Source: Blasia pusilla (lineage: Eukaryota; Marchantiophyta; Marchantiopsida; Blasiales). From it: a stretch of 64,000 nt of DNA. How positions within the stretch are numbered: the stretch's first letter is position 1; each line of letters begins with the position of its first letter. Of this stretch, positions 1 to 11,180 are shown piece after piece. The notes under the pieces were generated by a model that was given only the letters and a program-made list of their open reading frames with translations, ran no database searches and was not told where the DNA came from. The position numbers and the translations under genes are program-made. The stretch is from assembly GCA_050084515.1 (NCBI GenBank), contig CM114273.1:42284001-42348000 (forward strand), written 5' to 3'.

Positions 1-1383
1 CAATTGACGTCAACTGGACCCATTCAAGCAAACGGGTCATCATAGAGAACATAACCGGGACTGCAAACAGCCACAGATGAACAGCGAGCTAAAATCTCCG
101 GCGCCAGTTCCATTCCCAGCTCTAAGATCTGCTGTAGAATCCGAAAACGGCCCACATGACGAATCGAAGAGATCGACGGTCAGCTCCACCGAGTTAAAAT
201 AGAGGGAGTAGCAGAGGGGGAATTGACGTCCACTGGGGACGTTTCAAACAAATTGATCATAGAGTACAGAACCAATTGCAGACTGCGAACAGCCCTCGAA
301 CTCGTGCACCGATTGTGCTCCGAGATCTGAGACCTGCAGATAAATCCCAAGGCTGTCTACATGGCCATTGAGAATGATCTCCACAAGTCACTGCACTGGA
401 TTCACATTGATCGTCCAGCTGCAGGACCGAAGAACACCCACAATGCGCATCGGAAGCTTGAGCTCAAGCCCACGCACCAGCTTCATTCCGAGCAGTAAGA
501 GCTGCAGTGGAATCCGCACGCTGCCTTCATGGGCTTCAGGAGTCATGCCCTCCAGTTACTGCGTTCATTGATATCGCAGTGTCCACCCACCTGAGTGACG
601 ACACAGTACACATGCCCAACCGATCTTCACAAACCCCATCATTTCTACAGAGGCGCCGAGATTCACGGTACCAGTGTCACCCTGCATAGACCTGTTGGGT
701 GAATTCCAGACACAGGGTCTTCAAAACAAACTGTACCCATTGACCAGTAAAGTCCGGCATTGCCCCGGGGACATGGGAATGGCAGCAGGCTACAAGGGGC
801 AACGCAGACGTGAAATGCACCAGAATAGGACGCCAGCCGGGGTCAGGTTCGGCCGATTCCTCGGCTGAAGAACGGTCCCATCACCTCACAATCCGTGCCA
901 CACTTCTCCGGCTTTGACGATGGTTCTCTGGGCCCAAGTCAACCCATCAGGTGGAAAGTACTGTCTTGTCCCGATCTGCCACTCGCAGACCTCCCCCGAG
1001 TCCTCTAAGTGCATCCATCGTCTGCTTGCCAAGCGATATCATGCGCAACTAAACGCGCTTGCAAACCACAAACAAAGCCCTGCTCATGAGTAACTCATGA
1101 GGCTTTTCCCACCGCAAGGATCGCAGAGGGTATCCCCCTCGCCCATTCCTCGCCGAGCCTGACTGTGTTGGTGCTCCATCTTGGTGCTGTGCTTCTTGAG
1201 CCCCTTTCTGCATTCTTCAGGGGCCCATTCCTATCGCTGTGTTCATGAAGGTCTCTCCTCTCGCGCATAGGACACCGCAGTGCAGTGCCTCATCCCGATC
1301 TGCCCACTCCTCCACCATTTACCCCTGATGATGATCTCGCCTGACTGCAAACCCATCTCAAGCAGCAGAATGCCAACCCATAG
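1..1383. other. No gene recognised; weak internal repeat
   Basis: I see no coding region with a recognisable domain. The opening bases (AATTGACGTC) recur in diverged form near 220, followed by similar wording about a GATCATAGAG stretch, so an old duplication of about 220 bp is possible. The short open frames look random in composition. Confidence 0.4.
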
Positions 1384-1432
1384 AAAGAAGAAGAAGAAGA
1401 AGGAGGAGGAGGAGGAGGAGGAGGAGGAGAAG
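1384..1432. repeat. AAG/AGG trinucleotide microsatellite
   Basis: A run of AAG triplets passes into AGG triplets. It forces poly-Lys/Glu frames on the plus strand and poly-Ser/Pro frames on the minus strand, so the open frames over it (1243-1693) are artefacts of composition. Confidence 0.9.
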
Positions 1433-2060
1433 GACTCACAACAGAGGGAGGAGGGGCTTGCGAGCAACAAAGGAGCCATAGGCCGAGAAGGCGTTGTTCA
1501 TGAAAACATGGTACTTGCCAACACAAGTCTGGAAACCTCGAATCAGCTGCAAAATTGTGAAGTGAGCTCAGTCAGTCATCCATGGATCAAAGCACAGGCA
1601 TTCACATGGACTAATCAGTCTCACGGAGCACTGATTGAACAACTCCACGATAATGGAGCACATGATCACCAGAGCTATAATCGACAGCTATAATCGAAGT
1701 TGATCACTCGACAGCTATAATCGAAGTTGCATGATGAGGTTGAGCCTCCAAGAGACCAACCGCGTTCGTGAGCTGGGTTGTTGGGGAGCGAAATGAGTGC
1801 AGGTAGAGAACCCAACCGCTGCAAATTCGCATCATGAGATCATTCAGCTCAGAATGGTAACGTCATGATGGTGAGTGAGTGCAACTTACCCCCATCTTCA
1901 GAACCTGGGAGTTGGTACTTGACCCAGTCTTCCAATAATTTCAGCTGCACAGCGCCACCTTTGACCGCTGCAGCTTCTTTTCCGGTGCTCTTAGACGTCT
2001 AGCACCTGCATTCCTGAACCGCAAAAAACAGACGACTTCAACATTCTCCGTCACCTTCCA

Positions 2061-2064
<4 letters not shown>

Positions 2065-2094
<30 letters not shown>
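2065..2094. repeat. (CT)n microsatellite
   Basis: Uninterrupted CT dinucleotide run of about 15 units, the first of four CT runs within 800 bp. Confidence 0.95.
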
Positions 2095-2097
<3 letters not shown>

Positions 2098-2248
2098 AGC
2101 ACTCACACTATATGAGAGTGTCTCCCTCCTCTCATATGGTACCTTCTTCACTTGCTTCTCTCTCTACACCCATCCCAGTCTCAAGCACCGTCCAACCAGG
2201 GCGCGGGGTCTATGGTCGCAAGGCTACGACAGGCACTACTTAATGAGT

Positions 2249-2252
<4 letters not shown>

Positions 2253-2300
<48 letters not shown>
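2253..2300. repeat. (CT)n microsatellite
   Basis: Longest CT run in the window, about 24 units with one TT interruption near its end. Confidence 0.95.
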
Positions 2301-2303
<3 letters not shown>

Positions 2304-2538
2304 AACACATTCAGTAGCCTTGATTCATTGCCCAAAGTTGCTGCACTGGTAAGTAATGTCTATTGGGGATCCCAATCAGGTAAAGTAGATGGTGTTGTGA
2401 AGAGTTTCTTGGTTGACACTTGGAAGCTCCGCACAAACACGTTGTTTGGTCAGCACTCACACTATATGAGAGTGTCTCCCTCCTCTCATATGGTACCTTC
2501 TTCACTCGCTGCTACGACAGGCACTACTTAATGAGTAC

Positions 2539-2563
2539 ACTCTCTCTCTCTCTCTCTCTCTCT
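2539..2563. repeat. (CT)n microsatellite
   Basis: CT run of about 12 units, directly after the second copy of the duplicated block. Confidence 0.9.
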
Positions 2564-2837
2564 GAAAAGCAGGATCTCCTGCATAAAATTCACACCACAG
2601 AGAGAGAAACAGCACTCGCTGATAATGCTAAGCTGGTAACCCCAGAACTGTTCTACAGATTCAGCAGCCAAGATTCACGACCAAAACTGCTGCATTGGTA
2701 AGTAACGTGTGTTGGTGATCCCAAACATGTGAAGTAGACAGTGTTGTGAAGAGCTTCTCTATGGTCGCCAGGCTACTACCAAACATATGAAGTAGACAGT
2801 GTTATGAAGAGCTTCTCTGTGGTCGCCAGGCTACTAC

Positions 2838-2858
2838 ACTCTCTCTCTCTCTCTCTCA
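2838..2858. repeat. (CT)n microsatellite
   Basis: CT run of about 10 units that closes the duplicated cluster. Confidence 0.9.
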
Positions 2859-2911
2859 TAATAGATCGCTTCATTCAATCTTTCTCTTTGGCGCTGCTTC
2901 AGCTGACCATA

Positions 2912-2969
2912 AAATCAACACCTTCTCCGATGGAGACACAAAATCAACACCTTCTCCGATGGAGACACA
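2912..2969. repeat. 29-bp tandem duplication
   Basis: AAATCAACACCTTCTCCGAT followed by GGAGACACA occurs twice head to tail, starting at 2912 and 2941. Confidence 0.85.
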
Positions 2970-3154
2970 GGAAGAATCGCCCAACGTCCCACCCACACAG
3001 AAGCCACCCAATTCCATAATTACCCAAAACACACACACTGATTCCGAATTCCAAGTCCCATCTCTCCCCCTCTCCTCCTCCCTCCCCATTCATTCTGCAG
3101 TCTCTCCCTCACTCTCAGAAATTCAAGTCACTTTACTAGTATGCATTCTCCTTC

Positions 3155-3302
3155 CATCCCATCTATCCTTCAATCCATTCATTCATTCATTTTGAACCAG
3201 AGCCCATCTATCCCTCCATCCATTCATGCATTCATTTTGAACCAGAGCCCATCTATCCCTCCATCCATTCATTCATTCATTTTGAACCAGAGCCCATCTA
3301 CA
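3155..3302. repeat. 45-bp minisatellite, three copies plus a partial
   Basis: TTTGAACCAGAGCCCATCTA recurs at 3191, 3236 and 3281, an exact 45-bp spacing, with CATTCATT stretches between. Since 45 is a multiple of three it stays open in one frame and yields a periodic frame of the type SPSIPPSIHSFILNQ. I consider that frame non-coding. Confidence 0.85.
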
Positions 3303-4973
3303 AATCCAAAGACACAGAGAGCCCATGGACAAATCCAGATACAGAGAGCGAGAGCTAGAGAGAGTTCGAAACATCTGATTCTTAAATTTTTTTCATTTCA
3401 TTTCCTCTGCAAAGTCCGAGTAGCGAGCAGTACCAGCTGCTGCAGGAATGCAGCGAGGAAGGAGTGAAGTCTGAGGAGATGATCGCAGTCAGATGATCAG
3501 ACAGTGCACTCATTCACTACCTGCAGTCCTGCCGCCGCTGTGCTCAGCTGCACCACTCGAGCGTACAGACTCGAATCGCTACCTGTACAGAATCCGAAAG
3601 AATTCCGCAGCGGCTACTGCTGCCGCTCCGGTCGACAACTTAACCACATGTGGTTAATAGCCGGCCCTGTCCTTGGCCCTGGGACCCCATCCTTAACTCG
3701 AAGTGCATCTTTGTTTTCCTTAACTCCATCCGTTAACACGAAGACTCTTTCGCTTGCGTATGATTGGGAAATTTGGATACGGGTACCGTCGGTTCCGACC
3801 CGCGTCCTGCGGTCGCTACTACGGACGTCCCTGTCTAGACTCCAGAGTCCAGGGTTAGAGCATCGTCTACTACTAGTAAGACAAAGCTACGAGTAGTAGG
3901 TGTAGTGCGGCCGGCGCATCTCCAAGTTGACGGCGTAGGTTGACTCCCCACGACACACGTGTGTAATGTGTCGTGCGGGGCCATCCCTCGAGGGGGCATC
4001 GACTCGGGAGTCGGACTCGGCTCCGCTCCGCGTATCTTCCCAGGTACACCTGGAGACTTGCATGATTGAAAACTCCTACCTTTATGCTGTCGGTGATTTT
4101 GGTCGATAGGGAAGGCACCTTCTTTCTCTTTTGGCCCTTTGAGGTTTTTTCTTTTCTTTATGCCCGCTCATATGTATGGTATGGGTTTCCCATCTTATTT
4201 TTTATATACTATTACATTTTTTTCCTTTCGCGTGGTAGCTTTTCACCGTGGTTTTGAATGCGAGGTGGCGGATTTATTGCGTTACTGCAAGTTCCGAGTT
4301 ACAAACAAATTCTCATAATTTTCACGAACCATTTTTTATTTTTCGAAAAGTTACTATTACACTTTCTACACTCTTTTTTTTCATGTTTAGGACCTGGTCC
4401 CATGCACCCCGCTCCCGGCCAAGTACCAGTCGGGGTCACTGTGACTTAGCAGAGAGCCGGTTCTTGTCTGTTGGAAAGAGGAGGTAAAATGGTCGTGACC
4501 TTGTGCCCTGTTTTTTGAGGGCGCAAATTAGTTTCAGGTCTTACGAATAATGTCCGTTCGATCAAAAAAGATCCGAAACCTTGGGTCCGGGTCCTGGTGA
4601 CCTCGGCCACCCGGTTCTCACGTCTTTTAGGATAGATCGATGAGATGTAGTAGAGCGCCTTTGTGAGTAGTGGAGAACAGGCTCAGTAGGTCGATGATGA
4701 CCTGCTGAGGCCTCGAGAAACCTGAGAGAGCAAGTTTCCCCTTCGTTTCCGCTCATTTGGAGTCATATTGAGGAACTTACTATTTTAGGTGAATACCATT
4801 TTGAGTATATGATCGCCTTTCTATTTTTGGTAAGTGGCCCTTGACCTCCTACATCAGGTAAAGAGCCAAGGAGGTGACTTGGGAGAATAGGTTATCATGG
4901 AGAGAGCTTGGGAGAGGGGAGGGATATACCTCAAGGAGAGAGAGCTTGAGAGCTCATTCTCTCTTTGTTGAAA
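3303..4973. other. Unassigned stretch before the Ty3 LTR segment
   Basis: No recognisable protein domain. It may hold the missing upstream U3 of the plus-strand Ty3 LTR or older sequence cut by it. Similarity to the other Ty3 LTR in this window (34,631-35,104) starts only near 4974. Confidence 0.4.
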
Positions 4974-5342
4974 CTGTCATGACCATACAGATTATGTCGT
5001 ACAGTAAAGTGTGCTAGTAGAGGCCATACCTTATGTAGGGCCGTAGTGTTTAGGTAGAGATGCCGTTTCATACATAGGGTTGGGGGTTACTCACTTGAGG
5101 GTGACTTTTCCAGTAGGGCACGCTCTTAGGTTGGAGGATATAGTGTGGAGTGCACTCAAAGAACAGTTAGTTCTTTGAGTTGAGCCTGTTGAGTTGGGAG
5201 TTAGCCTTGGTAGTGAGCAGAGCTCTTGGCTATGGTGGTTCCCGGAAGCTTCGACCTGGATTCTCCCATCGTGGAGTGGGTTTGGCTCGATTGTATGTGA
5301 TTCTATACGTGTTTTATGATAGTAGGTCTTTCACGGATTTCA
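4974..5342 (+). mobile_element. 3' part of a Ty3/gypsy family-1 LTR
   Basis: This stretch is close in sequence, on the opposite strand, to most of the 474-bp LTR at 34,631-35,104 and ends at the same GGATTTCA. A GATATAG box near 5136 lies about 30 bp before TAGTTCTTTGAG at 5168-5179, which I take as the transcript start. The first roughly 105 bp of the LTR as seen in the other copy are absent or replaced here. Confidence 0.75.
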
Positions 5343-5354
5343 CTCAAAGAACTA
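5343..5354 (+). promoter_or_regulatory. Self-priming primer binding site
   Basis: CTCAAAGAACTA starts immediately after the LTR end and is the exact complement of TAGTTCTTTGAG at 5168-5179, the presumed first bases of the transcript. There is no TGG start as expected for a tRNA primer site. This is the arrangement known from the Tf1/sushi group, where the 5' end of the RNA folds back to prime reverse transcription. Mechanism inferred; complementarity seen. Confidence 0.7.
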
Positions 5355-6813
5355 GAGTAGATCGATGGTAGCTTCGATTGTGGATCAGAAGGATCTGGTT
5401 AGGGCTCATTGTGTACTCAGCCGTGGATGTTCGTGGCTTGTGGCCTATGTTGGAGGTGGGAATCTGGTGCGTGGTTGGTTGGGAAAGAAGCGCCTTACTG
5501 AGAGCTTTCCAACGCGCTTTAGATCGCCGGATTCCGTCAAGGGAGTTGGAAGTTATCAAGGATTGAAGATTCTCGTTCGTGTTCGACGGTTTTCTTATGT
5601 GGAGAGCTTGGAGTGGGGAAGCTCTGTTGAAGTTCATCCAGATCGGGTGAGAGGTTCATGTTGCTACTTGTATTGTGATCTCATGTGAAACTATCTACTT
5701 GAGTGTGTGGAGCTTTTCGGATTTCTGCGTGCATGAATCTGGGCGGAAGCGTTGTCGGATTTGCGATTCTGAAGGTGTATGGACATCAAGTTTGTCTGAT
5801 TTTTAGCTCAGAGTATAGAGCTCGGTTGTAGATGATTTTTTGTGGAGAGATAGCTATGGTGGTCAATTGAATTCTGATTATAATAGATTCAATTTTGGTC
5901 GAGGATTTGTGGAGTAATTGCTGATCGAAATTTCGTGGACAGTTGATCGGAGGGGCTGGTTGGTTGGTGATTCATCTGTTGTTGGAGATGCCTATCCCGC
6001 TGGGAGTGCCCTGGTTGGGCCTCTCTCCATAGGAAAGCATGGCAAAGCATGGCATTTCTCGGCGTTTTGAGGCTTTGAGGCAACTCGTGGTAGCTCAGGG
6101 CGAGTGGGCGTGAGAGGCGGAGTAAGGAGCAAGGAGCAAGCAATCAAGCATGTTTGCTTGGACGTGAGGTAGTTTTTGCAAGATTTGTGATTTGAGTGTT
6201 GCATAACTGGTCACCCATCTTTGGGCTATTTTGCCTGGAAGATGCTTAACTGTTGAGTTCTTAATTATGCCTGTATACACACTAGTATAACTCATTTGGT
6301 GTTGTTTGGAGATATGTTAGGCGCTTTATGCATCTCAGGTTTTTGGTTGATGGACCTCTAGCGCATAGTACGTCGTAGCCTCTCCATGCATGTGATATTT
6401 TTAGGTGCTTCGAGTCCGACTAGCACGTCATTGACCCGCGGCGGAGTAGCCATTGCGTTAGAATTGTGTGGTGGATTATGTGGATTCAGGGGGCGCTAAG
6501 TTTGGTGGATTGTGTTACCTTGATTTCTATTTGCGATTGGAGGGTTGTCGTTGGACTTCCTGTGCTTGGATCCCCTCCATCGTTGCTTCTTGCTTGCGCG
6601 CCCATTGTTAGGGTTGACGTTGATTTCCAGAGAAGTGTTACTCCTCTGTGCTACCGGTAGTGAGGTTGGAGTGATGACCAGTAGACCGTGGGATGCTTCT
6701 TGTGGTGATGATAGGTTAGGTTGCTTACACCCATAGCTAGTAGAGCTAGAATAGTACAATGACATCGACGTCACTTGGTTACTTAGTGGTGGTAATTTGG
6801 TGGTGGTGCGGCA
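5355..6813 (+). other. Ty3 untranslated leader
   Basis: About 1.46 kb between the primer site and the first gag homology. No domain is visible; the open frames on both strands are short and not shared with the other Ty3 copies. Confidence 0.5.
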
Positions 6814-8887
6814 TTGGCGTTTGTCATCACGGAGCTGTCTAGTGGTCTGGTTGGGGACCGTGGTGCGGACAGTGGTGGTTTTACACGGAGTGGATTGAGG
6901 TATCGGCTACCTTTTCCACTTCCGACAGTTAATGAAGAGGAGGACGAGGGTGTTCCAAACACCGAGTCTTCTACGTTGTTATCGAGTATTGCAACTCCAT
7001 TGATTTGGGACATGGACGGGATATGTGGGGCCATGAAGGGCCCACGACGATACTCGGATGCAGTGGGCACCATTGAGTTGGAGGACTTCATGCATGAGTT
7101 TGATACGTGGTGTGATATGCATATGTTGCGGAACGCCACGTTGTTTACACCCTTCTTGGCTTGAAAGGGGTTGTTTCAGCACTTGGAGGGACCACCCATG
7201 GATGATTACCATGAGTTTAGGAAGGACCATGTTGTTGAGATTGAGGCGTGGAGACAATATCTCCAGGCTATGTGTCTATCACCCATGGTGGTATTGGTAG
7301 TAATGCTCCTACTATGCCAGCCAGCCCGACATTGAGTGGTACGAGTACGAGCCGGAGTGGGGGTACCAATGGAGGTACCAGTGGGGGTTCTAGTGGAGGT
7401 ACTAGTGCCCCACCATCGTTCATCCCGGTTGCAGAGTTCTTCAAGAGGTTGAAGAAGAACTATCAGGGAGTGAAGACAGAGAAGTTGAGGAGTCTCCAAG
7501 AATTTGAGCGAAAGACTGGTGAGAGTCTTCGTGAGGCATACACTCATATGCGATGCTTTATTTCAATTACCCAGGGTGTGACTGAGGCTCAGACAGTCCA
7601 ATTTTGGTATGGGATCTTGGATAGAGAGTTGCGCCGTAGGGTACGTGATGCTACTCTTATGAGTGATAATTCACCCACATTGCCCCATGTGTTTGCTCTA
7701 TCTGAGAAGATTGAGCTTAACATGGTGGAGGAGAGAGTGGTGACATCCACATTTAGTAGGGATACAACTACTACTTCTCGTGTTCAGCAGTCCACCTCAC
7801 AGTCTCGTAGTAGTGGTGGTGATAGTAGTAGTGGGAGTCGTGGGGGTTACACACGACCTCAGTTAGGTCCTGGAGGGACACTTGCGCATAGACCATTGCT
7901 TTCATTTGTTGCCCCGCAGCAAGGATAGTCATGTTGGACACGTGGAGGTGATCATGTTAGGAGGTTTTGTCCCCAAGAGGATGGGAGACGGACTTTGGAG
8001 GATAGGCCTCAGTCGGCCCCAACTGAGTATGATCATTGCTTTGATCTTCATCCAGAGTTGAGATCAGGCCGCGGCCGTGGTGGAGTAGCTCCGAGAGGCC
8101 AAGGTGGTAGAGGTGGTAGTTGTGGTAGAGGTGGACTAGTGGTTGGAGAGCCTACGGTGGCTACCCCAACCACTACCAAAAAGTCAGCTATGGCTGCTAG
8201 GATTGAGCAGTTGGAGCATAAGTTGGCTACTATGGCTGGTATCTAGCATAGAGCAGGTTTGGGAGCAGGGGCTTCCATCTCTTATGGAGGGGATGATCTC
8301 TCTTATATGGCGAGTGCAGCATAGGTTGAGGCATCAACTGCAGTTACGAGAGGAGCCACTCGAGCGTCACAACCACGTGGTGCTACTGTGGAGTTGGACC
8401 CACAGAGGGGTGAGGCTGGGAGGCAGGCTAGGCTTCCCCAGTCATTCTTGTTGTCTGAGGTGCTTAGGACTCCATCCATGGTTCCTACGCAGCCTATTGA
8501 GCCTACATTGGGGACTGAGGCATCTACATCGCGTATAGTAGACACAGATGCAGCATCCAGTGCAGTATTGCGGATGACAACTTCAATATTGGGATCCCCA
8601 TTGTTTTCGACCACGGAGCTAATGGCTTTAGGAGTTGACTTAGCTCCTGTATTTCAGCTGGCAGCCACGTTGTGTGAACGTGGGGTTGTTACTGCTACAC
8701 GTGATGAGGTGGATGAGAGTGTTGCGGTGGAGCGACCCTCTATGTCAAGTGCAGCATTGAGTACTAGTGCTACTTGGCAGGCAGCAGCGACGAAGATGGA
8801 TGCATTACCAGCCCGGCCAGCCATTGATCGTGAGAGTCTTACACCTGGTGTATGTATGTTGGACAACCAGAGTGGGATATTCCGATA
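6814..8887 (+). pseudogene. gag: Ty3 gag polyprotein region, disrupted
   Basis: Structural protein forming the cytoplasmic particle in which Ty3 RNA is reverse transcribed. In order: an N-terminus (GFTRSGLRYR) shared with minus-strand copies at 17.9 and 32.8 kb; a segment with EFDTWCD and GLFQHLEGPPMDD; the gag core (EKLRSLQEFERKTGESLREA, TEAQTVQFWYG); a zinc knuckle near 7929-7980 (CWT, R for the second Cys, GGDH, then C); then a Ser/Thr-rich linker. The start aligned to the ATG of the 32.8-kb copy is TTG here. A TGA at 7162 replaces the Trp seen in the 17.6-kb copy, the frame shifts near 7240, and stops follow at about 7926 and 8244. Non-functional as it stands. Confidence 0.8.
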
Positions 8888-8906
8888 GGTGAGTCCTACA
8901 TGACAG

Positions 8907-9533
8907 GTGTATAGACCAGATAGAGTCTTGCTAGACTCTGGTGCCCAACCTTTGATATTGGGAAAGGCGGCATGTATTGGTTTGGATATTCGGAGGTCAG
9001 AGCTTGAGCCTTGCCCATTCCAGATTCAAACATCACTTGGAGGAGCCAATGATAGGTCTCAATTCATGACACGGGAGAAGTTGTCTGTACAGTTGAGACC
9101 AGATCATGCAACTGATAGCTCCCGGTTGGGAGTACCTGTAGTGGTCACATCAGCCGAGTCGTATGATGTACTAGTTGGAGGAGCAGTATTGTACCCGATG
9201 GGTTTTCAGATGGACTACTGGACTGAGACAACCTCTTATAGACCTGGTTGGCAGTCCAGGGATAGATGTATGAGCCAGGTTCCTGTGAGATTTATTTATG
9301 GGTCTCGACTAGGAGGATCTTCCCCAACGGTGTTAGCATCTGTGGCTGGTTTTAGTGGAGTAGTCACTTGGCCAGGAGACTTTTTGGAGGATAATGTTTA
9401 TGCTATGGATTCTCCTGTGCATGAGGAGGTAGAGGAGGTCCCTAGTTTTACAGCATTGGCATCCTCATCGTTGGATGTGCCACTTTGGAGTTCAGGCGAT
9501 GCACTACGGCAAGAGGCGGATTGCCTAGTGTAG
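8907..9533 (+). CDS. Ty3 aspartic protease region
   Basis: Retropepsin-like protease that would cut the Gag-Pol polyprotein. The catalytic loop reads RVLLDSGAQPLILG (Asp-Ser-Gly-Ala at 8934-8945) and a flap-like region follows. The same segment is on the minus strand near 13,700, with LLDSGAQPL conserved. The open stretch of 208 residues is longer than a bare protease core; its C-terminal part is an uncharacterised linker leading into the methyltransferase domain. A stop just upstream (about 8887) separates it from gag, so translation of this copy would not reach it. The start given is only the first in-frame ATG, not a demonstrated initiation site. Confidence 0.7.
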   Translation: MYRPDRVLLDSGAQPLILGKAACIGLDIRRSELEPCPFQIQTSLGGANDRSQFMTREKLSVQLRPDHATDSSRLGVPVVVTSAESYDVLVGGAVLYPMGFQMDYWTETTSYRPGWQSRDRCMSQVPVRFIYGSRLGGSSPTVLASVAGFSGVVTWPGDFLEDNVYAMDSPVHEEVEEVPSFTALASSSLDVPLWSSGDALRQEADCLV

Positions 9534-9620
9534 GAGGCTTGGTGCGAGGCTGTTATACCTCACGAGGAAGAGGAGGCCCCACGGCGGACTCCTACTTCTG
9601 GTACAGTTAGGTTATCCCCT

Positions 9621-10412
9621 TTGGATACTACACCCATTGTATGGCAGTATCCGCCAGAGGGCATTTGTGTGTTAGATCTCTTTGGTGGGATTAGCTTTAG
9701 TTTGGCTGCAGTGTTGCAAACCGGTATTCCTGTGCAGAGATACGTGTATGTGGAGCGAGATGAGACGGACCAGAGAGCCTCATCCCGACATATTGGTCAG
9801 TTGATGCGGAGACATCCTAAGTTGTTGCCGCCATCAGCTATTCGTGGGTACCAGCGTGCTTTGCCGTCACACATTGCATTGTTGGGGGCGTAGGACCTTG
9901 AGAGGGTTGGTCCTGTGGATTTGGTGATTGTTGGATGGCCATGTTAGGGTCATACACGTGCTGGTCGTGGTGAGGGATTACACGACCCTAGGTCTCGATT
10001 ATTTTGGGAGATGTTACGGGTGTTACGACATCTTCAGGTTCATCAGGCACGTGCTGCAGCTTACATTCTGGAGAATGTTCCATTGTTGGGTGACACTCGG
10101 ATCCGGATGATGGCGAGTGTTCATGAGGTGCGGTCTTCGATTGGACCAGCGATGTTTTTGGATGCAGCGCCAGTTGGCTCGTGTGCTCATTGTCCACGCT
10201 TGTGGTGGACAAACTTGTTGCCTAGGGAGGTTCTACGTCAAGCATATGATGTAGTGCAGCGGGATCCTTGCCTTATAGTGGATAGTATCTTGAATACTAG
10301 GCAACTTTCTCACGTGGTGAGGGTTATTGATCGGTCACCCATGGCAGTGGTGAACCCTGTAGGACAACCTAGGATGGCACTACCCACATTTGTGAGTTTT
10401 CCCTTGTCACAT
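9621..10412 (+). pseudogene. Ty3-borne C5-cytosine DNA methyltransferase, N-terminal two thirds
   Basis: Domain that would transfer a methyl group from S-adenosylmethionine to C5 of cytosine. Motif I is VLDLFGGIS (9669-9695). Motif IV is GWPC, catalytic Cys codon at 9942-9944; the next codon, Gln in the usual PCQ, is TAG here. Motif VI is ENVP (10,071-10,082). A later PRLWWTNL recalls the ARYFWGNL-type segment of DNMT3-like enzymes. Motifs run in the canonical I to X order, not permuted as in plant DRM enzymes. Another TAG lies at 9891. It follows the protease directly, the same position as in the minus-strand element at 12.6-13.3 kb, so it belongs to the retrotransposon. The reading continues at 19,566 after a 9.15-kb insertion. 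Confidence 0.8.
10408..10412 (+). repeat. Possible 5-bp target duplication, left copy (CACAT)
   Basis: CACAT at 10,408-10,412 recurs at 19,566-19,570, where the methyltransferase reading frame resumes in register. Five bases is the size made by Ty3-type integrases, but the inserted ends are not LTR termini, so this could be microhomology. Confidence 0.5.
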
Positions 10413-10549
10413 CTGGAGTGCGCATACATATCGCTACACAACATACATCGCTCGTCACATCTACACCACACAACACCGATCTTCCCCACACACGGGTCAA
10501 TCCACACATGTACAAAAATGAACTCATACATATACATGGAGATCACACA
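10413..10549 (-). mobile_element. LTR start fragment (U3 end)
   Basis: Repeats the first roughly 135 bp of the full LTR at 11,029-11,163, including the terminal TGTGTGATC. It is joined through two extra bases to the end of the full LTR. Confidence 0.8.
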
Positions 10550-10551
10550 AC

Positions 10552-11163
10552 AAAAATAAAGAGTAGTAAAAACGACACACCCGGCCTAAAACTCCACTCC
10601 TCAATCTACATCGGCATATCGAGCCTCGTCCACCCTGTGCTATCAAGGAATCCGGACGCTAGCACCCTAGTCCTAGCTCACACACATACAAGAAAGGTGC
10701 TCCAACGGCCCAACATGAGAAAGATGGCTTAAGAAAGCCATCTTCCTCTCTTATATAGGTTGGGAAGAGCCAAAAGGCTCTTCTCCTAAAAATAGCCCTT
10801 CCTTGGTAACTTTGTGCACCAGTTACGGCGAGGATGACCCGTCAACAAGTCACCCGGTTGTAAAAGACCTCAACATGAAAGTCGCCGTAAAACGGCGTTT
10901 CGACACAATGGACCTATCCTCAACCTCATCCGACACTTTGGGGACAAAGTTACACTCAAGATAGTCCGTGGCTCCTACGCCCTATCCACGATAGATCTCG
11001 GCCTATCGGCTACTCAGATGTGATAATTTATCGTGCGATACATATCGCTACACAACATACATCGCTTGTCACATCTACACCACACAACATCAATCTTCCC
11101 CACATACGGGTCGATCCACACATGTACAAAAATGAACTCATACATATACATGGAGATCACACA
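10552..11163 (-). mobile_element. Family-2 LTR, full copy
   Basis: About 612 bp, starting with TGTGTGATC next to the polypurine tract. It contains a TATATAA box and the ATCTTTCTCATG start motif, and matches 19,086-19,565 closely over the shared part. Its last bases differ: the other copy ends TTTTTACA, this one TTTTT before the GT junction. Confidence 0.8.
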
Positions 11164-11165
11164 AC

Positions 11166-11180
11166 CGCCCCCTAGTGGCG
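11166..11180 (-). promoter_or_regulatory. Polypurine tract of family-2 Ty3
   Basis: On the minus strand CACTAGGGGGCGGT directly precedes the LTR start TGTGTGATC, the usual plus-strand primer position. Confidence 0.7.

Larger units (their letters stand above)
2095..2836. repeat. Cluster of local duplications around CT runs
   Basis: A block of about 55 bp (containing ACTATATGAGAGTGTCTCCC) at about 2095-2152 returns at about 2449-2508. GCTACGACAGGCACTACTTA at 2223 returns at 2511. A block with AAGTAGACAGTGTT at about 2725 returns at about 2785. The arrangement suggests unequal exchange or slippage anchored on the CT runs. Confidence 0.8.

Noticed and set aside
1243-1693. Ser/Pro- and Glu-rich frames near 1.3-1.7 kb
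   Set aside because: Caused by the AAG/AGG microsatellite; nothing recognisable on either side.
3141-3467. 108-residue periodic frame
   Set aside because: A 45-bp minisatellite that happens to be a multiple of three; no start context or homologue.
10011-10559. 182-residue frame as one gene
   Set aside because: Its first part is the methyltransferase; from about 10,413 it reads into an LTR fragment, so it crosses an insertion boundary.
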